A stretch of 37,126 bases of DNA, taken from assembly GCF_022180365.1 (NCBI RefSeq), contig NZ_BQKV01000017.1:1-37126 (forward strand), in the 5' to 3' direction. Position 1 is the first letter of the stretch. Each line of letters begins with the position of its first letter. The notes under the pieces were generated by a model. The model did no database searches. It was not told where the DNA came from and worked only from the letters and a program-made list of their open reading frames with translations. The translations under genes were made by a program, and so were the position numbers. Shown piece after piece: positions 23,823 through 31,038 of the stretch. The stretch comes from Faecalibacterium gallinarum (GTDB lineage: Bacteria > Bacillota > Clostridia > Oscillospirales > Ruminococcaceae).

Positions 23823-25757
23823 TTACAGGGCGGCCAGGGTCTTGGCCACGTTGTAGCCGAAGGTCACGCAGCGGCTATGGCTCAGGCAGTTCTCGTTGTG
23901 GGGGTAGGTGCCCGAGAACATGCTGCCCGACACGTTGCCGATGGCGTACAGGCCGGGGATGGGCTCGGCGTTCACGTCCAGAACCTCGCTGTTGGGGGTG
24001 ATCTGGAGGCCGCCGGCGGTGCACAGGCAGGAGGCCATCTCCTTGGTGGCGTAGAAGGGGGCGGTGTCGATCTTGTGCATCATCTTGCCGGGGAAGTGGA
24101 AGTCGGTGTCCTCACCGGCGTCGCACATGGCGTTCCACTTCTCGATGGTGGCCACAAAGGCATCGGCGGGCACGCCCATCTTCTCGGCCAGCTCCTCCAG
24201 GGTGTCGGCGGTCACAGCCTTATCGCTGGTGGCAGCGCCGGCCCAGACCTCCTTGGGGCCGTAGCAGCTGGAAGAGGGGGTCCAGATGGAGGAGACAATG
24301 TCCATGACATTGGCGTCCACGATGTAATAGCAGTAGGCGCCGGGCTGGGCCTGGATGGCGTTGGCCAGGTGGTTGTAGGCCTCGTACTCGGCGGTGAACC
24401 GCACGCCCCGCTTGTTGACCCGCAGATAGGGCATCAGCTGCTGGGGATCCAGCATCAGCGGGTGGGGGTACTCATCCTCCAGGGCGCCGATGGCCTTGGC
24501 CATCTCATGGCCGTCGCCGGTGTTGGTCTTGGTGCCGTTCATCCAGTCGCCCAGGGCCAGGTCGCGGGGGCGGCAGCAGGCGGCCAGCTTGGCGGGGTTG
24601 AACTCATAGCCGCCGGTGGCCAGCACAACGCCCTTGGAAGTCAGGTACTTGACGTAACCGTTCTCACCCTTGGCGATGGCGCCGATCACCTTGCCGTTCT
24701 CAGTCACCAGCTGGACCACCGGGGTGTTGAACAGAACGGTGGCGCCGGCGGCGGTGATCTTCTCCTGGAGCTTTGCGGCAATGTCGGTGGTGGACAGGGG
24801 AATGTTGATGGAGGTGTTCCAGCTGCGGCTCAGGCTCAGCACGTCGTATGCGTCGGTGAAGTCGGGGAAGTCGCCCGCGTTGAAGGTCAGGCGGTAGTCC
24901 TCCAGGGGAGCCTCCAGCTCGTCCAGGAACCAGTTCACCGCTTCATCGCAGGTGTCGATCCACTTCTGGTAGACGCTCTGCTCGCCCCGGTAGGCGCAGT
25001 TCACCATAGCGTCGTCCAGCCACTCCTTGGTGTCGAACTGGGTGCCGTATTTCTCGTGGACCTTGTCGTGGAAGGCGCCCATGGTGGCGCTCCGCCAGGT
25101 GGGGGAAGCGCCCTTCTCCAGGGCAACCACCTTCAGGCCCTTTTCTGCGCAGGCCAGCGCCGAGGCCATGCCCGCAGGGCCCTGGCCGCAGACCAGCACG
25201 TCGATCTCCACCGTCTCGGTGATCTCGCTGTCGGGGATGGGGTCGGCCACAAAGGCGATCTCGCCCTGGCCAGCCGCCTGGACGCCGCCCAGATTCTCCT
25301 CGCAGGCGGGGTAGCCGTTGACCACTTCCTGCACCGGGGCGGTCTCGGCGGGCTGCTCGGTGGCCAGGCCCATGGCCTGGTTGATGCAGTCGGCGGCGGC
25401 CTGCTTGACGGCGTCGGAGGTGAAGGTGGCTCCGGCTACCCCGTCGATCTCGGCGCTCTGGGCCTCCATCAGGGCGGTCTGGAAGTCGGCCGCCGAGTTG
25501 CGGGCCAGGTCGATGGTCTCGTTGGCGGTGTCCACCGTCACCTCGGTGATGGCATTCTCGGTGAAGGTCATGGTGACCGTCACCTCGCCCATGCCGGTGG
25601 CCTTGGCGGTGTAGGTGCCGGGGGTGTAGACGGCGGCGCCGGAGGAGGCAGCGGTGGAGCTGGCGGAGTTGCAGGCGGTCAGAGCGCCGGCGGTGACGCC
25701 GCTCATGGCAGCGGCGGCCGCGACCTTCAGAAAGCCTTTGCGGGAAATCTTTTTCAT
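23823..25757 (-). CDS. Secreted FMN/FAD-dependent reductase (fumarate reductase-like)
   Basis: The 644-residue protein carries a signal with SRKGFLK (Tat-like but with RK, not RR) and lipobox LTAC with Cys29, so it is probably a surface lipoprotein. Residues 45-130 form an FMN_bind domain with IDGVAGATFTS; Thr111 is the expected ApbE-attached site. Residues 183-640 are an FAD_binding_2 reductase with GQGPAG at 191-196 and NKRGVRFTAE at 448-456, where the conserved Arg453 corresponds to the usual catalytic region. Near the C-terminus, where fumarate and urocanate reductases have NRLGG, it has TYPHNENCLSHSRCVTFG, so the substrate is probably not fumarate. No haem motif is present. It is transcribed divergently from a LysR regulator and is alone in its unit. 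Its substrate is unknown; an enoate or other unsaturated acceptor is likely. Confidence 0.88.
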   Translation of the reverse strand: MKKISRKGFLKVAAAAAMSGVTAGALTACNSASSTAASSGAAVYTPGTYTAKATGMGEVTVTMTFTENAITEVTVDTANETIDLARNSAADFQTALMEAQSAEIDGVAGATFTSDAVKQAAADCINQAMGLATEQPAETAPVQEVVNGYPACEENLGGVQAAGQGEIAFVADPIPDSEITETVEIDVLVCGQGPAGMASALACAEKGLKVVALEKGASPTWRSATMGAFHDKVHEKYGTQFDTKEWLDDAMVNCAYRGEQSVYQKWIDTCDEAVNWFLDELEAPLEDYRLTFNAGDFPDFTDAYDVLSLSRSWNTSINIPLSTTDIAAKLQEKITAAGATVLFNTPVVQLVTENGKVIGAIAKGENGYVKYLTSKGVVLATGGYEFNPAKLAACCRPRDLALGDWMNGTKTNTGDGHEMAKAIGALEDEYPHPLMLDPQQLMPYLRVNKRGVRFTAEYEAYNHLANAIQAQPGAYCYYIVDANVMDIVSSIWTPSSSCYGPKEVWAGAATSDKAVTADTLEELAEKMGVPADAFVATIEKWNAMCDAGEDTDFHFPGKMMHKIDTAPFYATKEMASCLCTAGGLQITPNSEVLDVNAEPIPGLYAIGNVSGSMFSGTYPHNENCLSHSRCVTFGYNVAKTLAAL

Positions 25758-25847
25758 CTGAGTTTCGTCCTTTCTCTTTTGTTGTCCGGGGTGTGATCCG
25801 GGGCCTGGATTGCATCCTCTCTGCAAAGCAGGTATACTGATATTGGA

Positions 25848-25877
25848 ATTATACAGCCTTTGATAAACCTTTGACAA
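25848..25877 (-). promoter_or_regulatory. Promoter of the flavin reductase gene, overlapping the LysR control region
   Basis: TTGTCA (25872-25877) and TATAAT (25848-25853) are 18 bases apart on the minus strand. The -35 box lies on the same bases as a plus-strand TTGACA (25871-25876) that may serve lysR, although the plus-strand -10 is poor. A tandem repeat, CTTTGATAAAC then CTTTGACAAAC, spans the -35 area and may be the LysR target. Confidence 0.65.
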
Positions 25878-25932
25878 ACAGCTTTTGCTTGCCGGGGTAC
25901 AAAGGCGGGTTGTAACGCGCGGAGGCAGACCC

Positions 25933-26814
25933 ATGGACTACAAGCAGCTGAAATTTTTCCGCAAAATCTGCGAGGAGAAGAGCATCAACCGGGCCGCACA
26001 AAAGCTGTTCATCAGCCAGCAGGCCCTCAGCAAATCCATCGCCAAGCTGGAGGAGGAGCTGGGCACGCCCCTGTTTATCCGCACGTCGGGGGGCGTGCGA
26101 TTGACCCCGGCGGGGGAACTGCTGGAACAGCGGGCGGGGGCCTATCTGGAGGAGCACGACGATATTCTGTGCCAGCTGCGGGCGGCGCAGGAGGGCACCC
26201 ACCTGCGGATCGGGTTTTTCATGGGGCTGCTCCAGGAGCTGCCGCCCCGGTTTTTCACCCGGTTCATGGACGCCCACCCCGAGATCCAGTTCCATTTCCA
26301 CAGCTACACCGATAACGAGCACAGCCGGGCCTATCAGAACGACAACTGCGATCTGGTGATCACCACCGGGCCCCTGGGCCAGGGCTTTGCCGAGCTGGCC
26401 CACCTGGAAACCCGGATCGGGATTATGCTCTCGGAGTCGAACCCCCTGGCCGCCCGGCCCGAGCTCAGCCTGGCGGATCTGAAAGGACAGCTGCTGATCT
26501 CCCTCAACACCGAGAACCGTTCCCAGACCCAACTGTTGGAGGCCCTGCGGGCCCAGGGGCTGGTCATCGACACGGTGCTGGGAGACGCCGACGGGGATCT
26601 GATTCAGGAATTGCTGGGGCGGGGGTACATCTCCTTTTATGCGGGCAAGCAGAGTGCCCTGCCGGAGGGAATCGTCTTTCGGTTTTTAAAGGATCTCCAT
26701 CTCTATTGGGAGTTTTATATCTATGGCCACCGGGGCCACCGGCTGACGGCGGTGGAGCGGGAGCTGATCCGGGCCATTCTGGACGCTGTCTCGCCGGAAG
26801 AAACCCAAACATAA
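25933..26814 (+). CDS. LysR family transcriptional regulator
   Basis: The 293-residue protein starts MDYKQLKFFRKICEEKSINR, followed by AAQKLFISQQALSKSIAKLE, the classic LysR winged helix in residues 1-60. The remainder is a periplasmic-binding-protein-like effector domain (HLRIGFFMGLLQELPPRFF; DLVITTGPLGQGFAELAHLE). GGAGG lies before the ATG at 25933. It is divergent from the flavin reductase, with about 175 bases between start codons and overlapping promoter elements. The typical arrangement implies that it activates the reductase when its substrate or a related compound is present. No other nearby target is seen. Confidence 0.93.
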   Translation: MDYKQLKFFRKICEEKSINRAAQKLFISQQALSKSIAKLEEELGTPLFIRTSGGVRLTPAGELLEQRAGAYLEEHDDILCQLRAAQEGTHLRIGFFMGLLQELPPRFFTRFMDAHPEIQFHFHSYTDNEHSRAYQNDNCDLVITTGPLGQGFAELAHLETRIGIMLSESNPLAARPELSLADLKGQLLISLNTENRSQTQLLEALRAQGLVIDTVLGDADGDLIQELLGRGYISFYAGKQSALPEGIVFRFLKDLHLYWEFYIYGHRGHRLTAVERELIRAILDAVSPEETQT

Positions 26815-26893
26815 GGGGGCACAGCCAAACAATTTAGCACATTACTCCAAAAAAGTGGCGGGAGATGCGGCGCAAAATCGTGCGTTTTATCCA

Positions 26894-26922
26894 TTGCCAT
26901 TTGCCCTTTGCGAGGCTATAAT
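26894..26922 (+). promoter_or_regulatory. Promoter of glnA
   Basis: TTGCCA (26894-26899), 17 bases, TATAAT (26917-26922). The start should be near 26929, which places the terminator hairpin at the very 5' end of the glnA leader. Confidence 0.75.
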
Positions 26923-26932
26923 AACCCCATAA

Positions 26933-26979
26933 ACAGCAAAGGCGCTGTGAGCGATTTCGGCTCACAGCGCCTTTTTGTT
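26933..26979 (+). promoter_or_regulatory. glnA leader: hexaloop hairpin overlapping an intrinsic terminator
   Basis: ACAGC-AAAGGC-GCTGT (26933-26948) is a 5-bp stem with a 6-base loop. The loop's AAAGGC is also the first part of a terminator arm (AAAGGCGCTGTGAGC, 26938-26952), which pairs perfectly with GCTCACAGCGCCTTT (26960-26974) and ends in a T run. The two structures exclude each other. The loop has A at 1 and G at 4, as in ANTAR regulator targets. About 75 further bases precede the gene and hold a GC-rich CCCTGCC/GGCGGGAGGG hairpin. Confidence 0.65.
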
Positions 26980-27056
26980 TACCTGACGCCCACCCTGCCG
27001 GCGGGAGGGCTCCAGAGCCGCCATACGAGGAAACAAGAGATAAAGGAGTGGGATTT

Positions 27057-29150
27057 ATGGCAGCCAATGTAATGGAGATCTACGGCAGCAAAGTATTCAA
27101 CGAGCATGTGATGAAGGAGCGCCTGCCCAGCGCCACCTACAAGAGCCTGAAGGACACCCTGCACAAGGGCGCCCCCCTGGACATCGAGGTGGCCAACGTG
27201 GTGGCCAGCGTCATGAAGCGGTGGGCCATGGAACAGGGCGCGACCCATTTCACCCACTGGTTCCAGCCCCTGACCGGCGCCACCAGCGAAAAGCACGACA
27301 GCTTTGTCAGCCCGGTGGGGGACGGCACTGCCATTATGGAATTCAGCGGCAAGGAACTGGTCCGGGGCGAGCCGGACGCATCTTCCTTCCCGTCGGGCGG
27401 CCTGCGGGCCACCTGTGAGGCCCGGGGCTATACCGCCTGGGACCCCACCAGCTATGCTTTCGTCAAGGATGACGTGCTCTGCATCCCCACCGCCTTTGCC
27501 AGCTACACCGGCGAGGCTCTGGACAAAAAGACCCCGCTGCTCCGCTCCATGAAGGCCCTGTCCGACCAGGCCCGGCGGATTCTCAAGCTGTTCGGGAAGA
27601 ATGTGGATTACGTTTCCACCACTGTGGGCCCCGAGCAGGAGTATTTCCTCATCCGCAAGGAGGACTACGAGACCCGCCAGGACCTGATCCTCACCGGCCG
27701 CACCCTCTTCGGTGCGCCGGCTGCCAAGGGCCAGGAGCTGGAAGAACATTACTTCGGCACCATCCGGCCCCGGGTGTCTGCCTTTATGAAGGAACTGGAC
27801 GATGTGCTGTGGGAGCTGGGCATCCCCGCCAAAACCAAGCACAACGAGGTGGCCCCCTGCCAGCATGAGCTGGCCCCCATTTTTGACACCACCAACGTGG
27901 CCATCGACCACAACCTGCTGACCATGGAGATGATGCAGAAACTCGCGCCCAAGTACGGCCTGGTCTGCCTGCTCCACGAAAAGCCCTTCGAGGGGGTCAA
28001 CGGCTCGGGCAAGCACAACAACTGGTCCATGTCCACCAGCAAGGAGAACCTGCTGGACCCCGGCGACACCCCCATGGAGAACCTGCAGTTCCTGGTTTTC
28101 CTGGCCGCAGTAATCAAGGCGGTGGACGAATATGCCGACCTGCTGCGGACCTCGGTGGCTACCCCGGGCAATGACCACCGTCTGGGCGCCAACGAAGCGC
28201 CCCCGGCCATCATCTCCATCTTTATGGGCGAGGAGCTGGAGGCTGTCATCGACGCCATCGCCTCCGATTCCCCCTATGCCGGGCCGGTCAAGGTCAAGAT
28301 GGACCTGGGCGTGGACGTGCTGCCCAAGTTCAGCAAGGACACCACCGACCGCAACCGGACTTCCCCCTTCGCCTTCACCGGCAACAAGTTCGAGTTCCGG
28401 ATGCCCGGTTCCCACGAGAACCTGAGCGACGCCAACACCATCCTGAACACCGCTGTGGCCAAGGAGCTCAAGGGCTATGCCGACGAGCTGGAAGCCTCGG
28501 ACGATTTCCCCGATTCGGTCATCGCCCTTGTGAAGCGGACCATCCGAGATCACCGCCGGGTCATCTTTAATGGGGACGGCTACTCTCACGAGTGGGAGCT
28601 GGAGGCCGAGCGCCGTGGCCTGCCCAACAAGAAGTACACCCCCGCCGCCCTGCCCGCTCTGATCGACCCCAAGAACATCGCCCTGATGGAAGAGTTCGGG
28701 GTGATGACCCGGGTGGAGATGGAGAGCCGCTACGAGGTGGAGATGGAGCACTACGCCAAGATCATCAACATCGAGGCTCTGACCATGCTGGAAATGGCCC
28801 GCAAACAGCTGCTGCCCGCCATCAACCGCTATATGAGCGAGCTGGCCAACACCGCCGCCACCAAGCTGGCCGTCAGCGAGAGCCTGAGTGTCCGCAGCGA
28901 GACCAAGACCCTGGCCCAGCTGTCCAAGGACGCCGACGAGATGAGCGACGCCATCGACGCCCTGGCCGCCGCCCAGCAGGAGGCCCAGAAGCTCGGCGAT
29001 ATGACCGCCAAGGCCAATACCTTCCACGATAAGGTCCTGCCCTGCATGGAGACACTGCGGGCTGTGGCCGACGACGCCGAGACCGTCTGCGGCGAGGAAT
29101 ATTGGCCTCTGCCCAGTTACAGCAAAATGCTGCACTACGTAGAAAATTAA
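27057..29150 (+). CDS. glnA: Glutamine synthetase type III
   Basis: The 697-residue ATP-dependent enzyme makes glutamine from glutamate and ammonia. The length and the motifs GATSEKHDSFVSP, FPSGGLRATCEARGYTAWD and GPEQEYFLI place it in the GSIII (GlnN) class of Bacteroidota and Clostridia, which forms dodecamers. Active-site elements are KHNEVAPCQHELAPIF and EKPFEGVNGSGKHNNWS; EFRMPGSHENLSDAN follows. The ATG at 27057 has AAGGAG nine bases upstream. It has its own promoter and an attenuator-like leader. The downstream asnB-gltBD unit supplies the GOGAT half of the cycle. GSIII is not known to be adenylylated, so leader control could be its main control here. Confidence 0.96.
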   Translation: MAANVMEIYGSKVFNEHVMKERLPSATYKSLKDTLHKGAPLDIEVANVVASVMKRWAMEQGATHFTHWFQPLTGATSEKHDSFVSPVGDGTAIMEFSGKELVRGEPDASSFPSGGLRATCEARGYTAWDPTSYAFVKDDVLCIPTAFASYTGEALDKKTPLLRSMKALSDQARRILKLFGKNVDYVSTTVGPEQEYFLIRKEDYETRQDLILTGRTLFGAPAAKGQELEEHYFGTIRPRVSAFMKELDDVLWELGIPAKTKHNEVAPCQHELAPIFDTTNVAIDHNLLTMEMMQKLAPKYGLVCLLHEKPFEGVNGSGKHNNWSMSTSKENLLDPGDTPMENLQFLVFLAAVIKAVDEYADLLRTSVATPGNDHRLGANEAPPAIISIFMGEELEAVIDAIASDSPYAGPVKVKMDLGVDVLPKFSKDTTDRNRTSPFAFTGNKFEFRMPGSHENLSDANTILNTAVAKELKGYADELEASDDFPDSVIALVKRTIRDHRRVIFNGDGYSHEWELEAERRGLPNKKYTPAALPALIDPKNIALMEEFGVMTRVEMESRYEVEMEHYAKIINIEALTMLEMARKQLLPAINRYMSELANTAATKLAVSESLSVRSETKTLAQLSKDADEMSDAIDALAAAQQEAQKLGDMTAKANTFHDKVLPCMETLRAVADDAETVCGEEYWPLPSYSKMLHYVEN

Positions 29151-29173
29151 ACCAAAAGAGTTGCCTGCCCTCT

Positions 29174-29204
29174 CGCCCTGCCCTCTGTAAAAGAGGGTGG
29201 GGCG
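29174..29204 (+). terminator. Hairpin after glnA
   Basis: CGCCC-TG-CCCTCT pairs with AGAGGG-TG-GGGCG around a GTAAA loop, followed only by TTTGG. It resembles a terminator with a weak T tail, so some read-through into asnB is possible. The rest of the 270-base gap holds the asnB promoter and leader. Confidence 0.55.
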
Positions 29205-29291
29205 TTTGGCGTGTTCTGGCCTCAGGGACAAAATGAATTCGGCGATACATTGTGACAACTCTTAATTGAAAAGGTTTCATTTCACCAAAAA

Positions 29292-29324
29292 ACGGGTTGA
29301 CTTTTTGGGCAACCCGTATAGAAT
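29292..29324 (+). promoter_or_regulatory. Promoter of asnB-gltB-gltD with embedded inverted repeat
   Basis: TTGACT (29297-29302), 16 bases, TAGAAT (29319-29324). A perfect inverted repeat, ACGGGTTG (29292-29299) and CAACCCGT (29310-29317), brackets the -35 box and spacer and could be a repressor site. Confidence 0.6.
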
Positions 29325-29331
29325 AAAAGCA

Positions 29332-29377
29332 CAGACAAAGAGGTCTGGTTCTCCACCGGAGAGCCAGGCCTCTTTTT
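29332..29377 (+). promoter_or_regulatory. asnB leader: hexaloop hairpin overlapping an intrinsic terminator
   Basis: CAGAC-AAAGAG-GTCTG (29332-29347) is a 5-bp stem with a 6-base loop starting about at the transcript 5' end. The loop AAAGAG is the first part of a terminator arm (29337-29353) that pairs with GAGA, CCAG and CCTCTTT (29359-29375), followed by the T run to 29377. The geometry is the same as in the glnA leader, with A1 and G4 in the loop. Confidence 0.65.
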
Positions 29378-29420
29378 GTTGTTTTTGGGATTGGGATAGG
29401 GATAAAAGGAGTGGACGACT

Positions 29421-31007
29421 ATGTGCTGTATTATGGGTTACACCGGGCACGATCTGCCCGCCGCAGCCTTCAAACAATACCTGCTGCGCACCGTCAGCCG
29501 CGGCCCCGACGATCAGAGGGTGATCGAGGGTCCCTTCGGGCTGATGGGATTCGGGCGGCTGGCCATTATGGGCCTGACCCCCGACGGAATGCAGCCTTTC
29601 ACCCGCGGGGCGGACTGTGTGGTCTGCAACGGCGAGCTGTACGGCTTCCGGTTTGAAAAGGCGATCCTGGAGCGGGAAGGCTATAAATTCCGCTCGGGCA
29701 GCGACTGCGAGATCCTGCTGCCCCTTTACTACGAGTACGGATTGGATATGTTCCGGCATCTGGATGCGGAGTTCGCCCTCATCCTCTACGATTCTCGCAA
29801 AGACCGGCTGATTGCCGCCCGGGACCCCATCGGCATCCGGCCGCTGTTCTATGGCTATTCCAAATCCAGCCACCAGATCGCCTTTGCCAGCGAATTGCAG
29901 AACCTGGTGGGCTGGTGCGATGACATCCGGCCTTTCCCCATCGGCAGCTACTACTGCGACGGGCGGTTCGTCCGCTACGAGGACGTAGCCGACGTGCCCG
30001 CCCCCCACGCCGACGGGATGGAGAACGTCCTGAAAAACATCCGGGAGAAATTGATCGCCGGGGTGGAAAAACGGCTGGACGCCGACGCGCCGGTGGGCTT
30101 TCTGCTCTCGGGCGGTTTGGATTCCTCTCTGGTCTGCGCCATCGCGGCCCGCAAACTGGGGCGGCCCATCCGCACCTTTGCCATCGGGATGGACACCGAC
30201 GCCATTGATCTGAAATACGCCCGCCAGACCGCCGAGTATCTGGGCAGCGAGCACCACGAAATCATCATCACCCGGGACGAGGTCATAAAGAGTCTGGAAG
30301 AAGTGGTCCGGATCCTGGGCACCTGGGACATCACCACCGTCCGGGCCAGCGTGGGGATGTATCTGCTCTGCAAGGCCATCCACCGGGACACCGATGTCCG
30401 GGTGCTCTTGACCGGCGAAATCTCGGACGAATTGTTCGGCTATAAATATACCGACTACGCCCCCACCGCCGACGCGTTCCAGCAGGAGAGCCAGAAGCGG
30501 ATGCGGGAGCTGTATATGTACGACGTGCTCCGGGCCGACCGCTGCATCTCCGCCAACAGCATCGAGGCCCGGGTTCCCTTCGGGGATCTGGATTTTGTCC
30601 GGTACGTCATGGCCATCGACCCCGAAATGAAGCTCAACCGCTACGGCAAGGGCAAATACCTGCTGCGCAAAGCCTTTGAGGGGGACTGGCTGCCCCCGGA
30701 GATCCTCTGGCGGGAGAAGGCCGCCTTCTCGGATGCGGTGGGCCACAGCATGGTGGACGACATCAAGCAGTATGCCGAGGGCCTTTACACCGAGGAAGAA
30801 TTCCAGCTGCGGCGGGCCAACTATTCGGCCCACTGCATGCCCTTCACCAAAGAGAGCCTGCTCTACCGGGAGCTGTTTGAGAAATATTACTACGATCAGG
30901 GGCGCACCATTGCAGCGTTCTGGATGCCGAACCGTGCCTGGCCCGGCTGCGATGTAGATGATCCTTCGGCCCGCGTCCTGGCCAACTATGGGGCCAGCGG
31001 GGTCTGA
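29421..31007 (+). CDS. asnB: Asparagine synthase (glutamine-hydrolysing)
   Basis: The 528-residue enzyme amidates aspartate with glutamine nitrogen. The class II glutaminase domain begins MCCIMGYTG with nucleophile Cys2; it includes SRGPDDQ, GFGRLAIMG and NGELYG. The synthetase domain has the PP-loop SGGLDSS near 231-237, TGEISDELFGY and EARVPFGD. The length is close to E. coli AsnB. The second residue after Met is Cys as required; a Cys replaces the common Gly at position 3. AAAAGGAG lies before the ATG. It is first in a unit with gltB (31 bases later) and gltD, an arrangement that places asparagine synthesis under the same leader as GOGAT. A role in amidating other substrates is less likely. 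Confidence 0.94.
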   Translation: MCCIMGYTGHDLPAAAFKQYLLRTVSRGPDDQRVIEGPFGLMGFGRLAIMGLTPDGMQPFTRGADCVVCNGELYGFRFEKAILEREGYKFRSGSDCEILLPLYYEYGLDMFRHLDAEFALILYDSRKDRLIAARDPIGIRPLFYGYSKSSHQIAFASELQNLVGWCDDIRPFPIGSYYCDGRFVRYEDVADVPAPHADGMENVLKNIREKLIAGVEKRLDADAPVGFLLSGGLDSSLVCAIAARKLGRPIRTFAIGMDTDAIDLKYARQTAEYLGSEHHEIIITRDEVIKSLEEVVRILGTWDITTVRASVGMYLLCKAIHRDTDVRVLLTGEISDELFGYKYTDYAPTADAFQQESQKRMRELYMYDVLRADRCISANSIEARVPFGDLDFVRYVMAIDPEMKLNRYGKGKYLLRKAFEGDWLPPEILWREKAAFSDAVGHSMVDDIKQYAEGLYTEEEFQLRRANYSAHCMPFTKESLLYRELFEKYYYDQGRTIAAFWMPNRAWPGCDVDDPSARVLANYGASGV

Positions 31008-31038
31008 CGAGAAAGGATGGGATAGGAGAATGAATAGT

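Noticed and set aside
23823-25757. Classification of the reductase as a multi-haem flavocytochrome c
   Set aside because: There are no CxxCH motifs; the N-terminal domain is FMN-binding, not haem-binding.
26923-27056. A glutamine riboswitch (glnA RNA or downstream-peptide type) before glnA
   Set aside because: I could not find the conserved core of those riboswitches; the visible elements are a hexaloop hairpin and a terminator.
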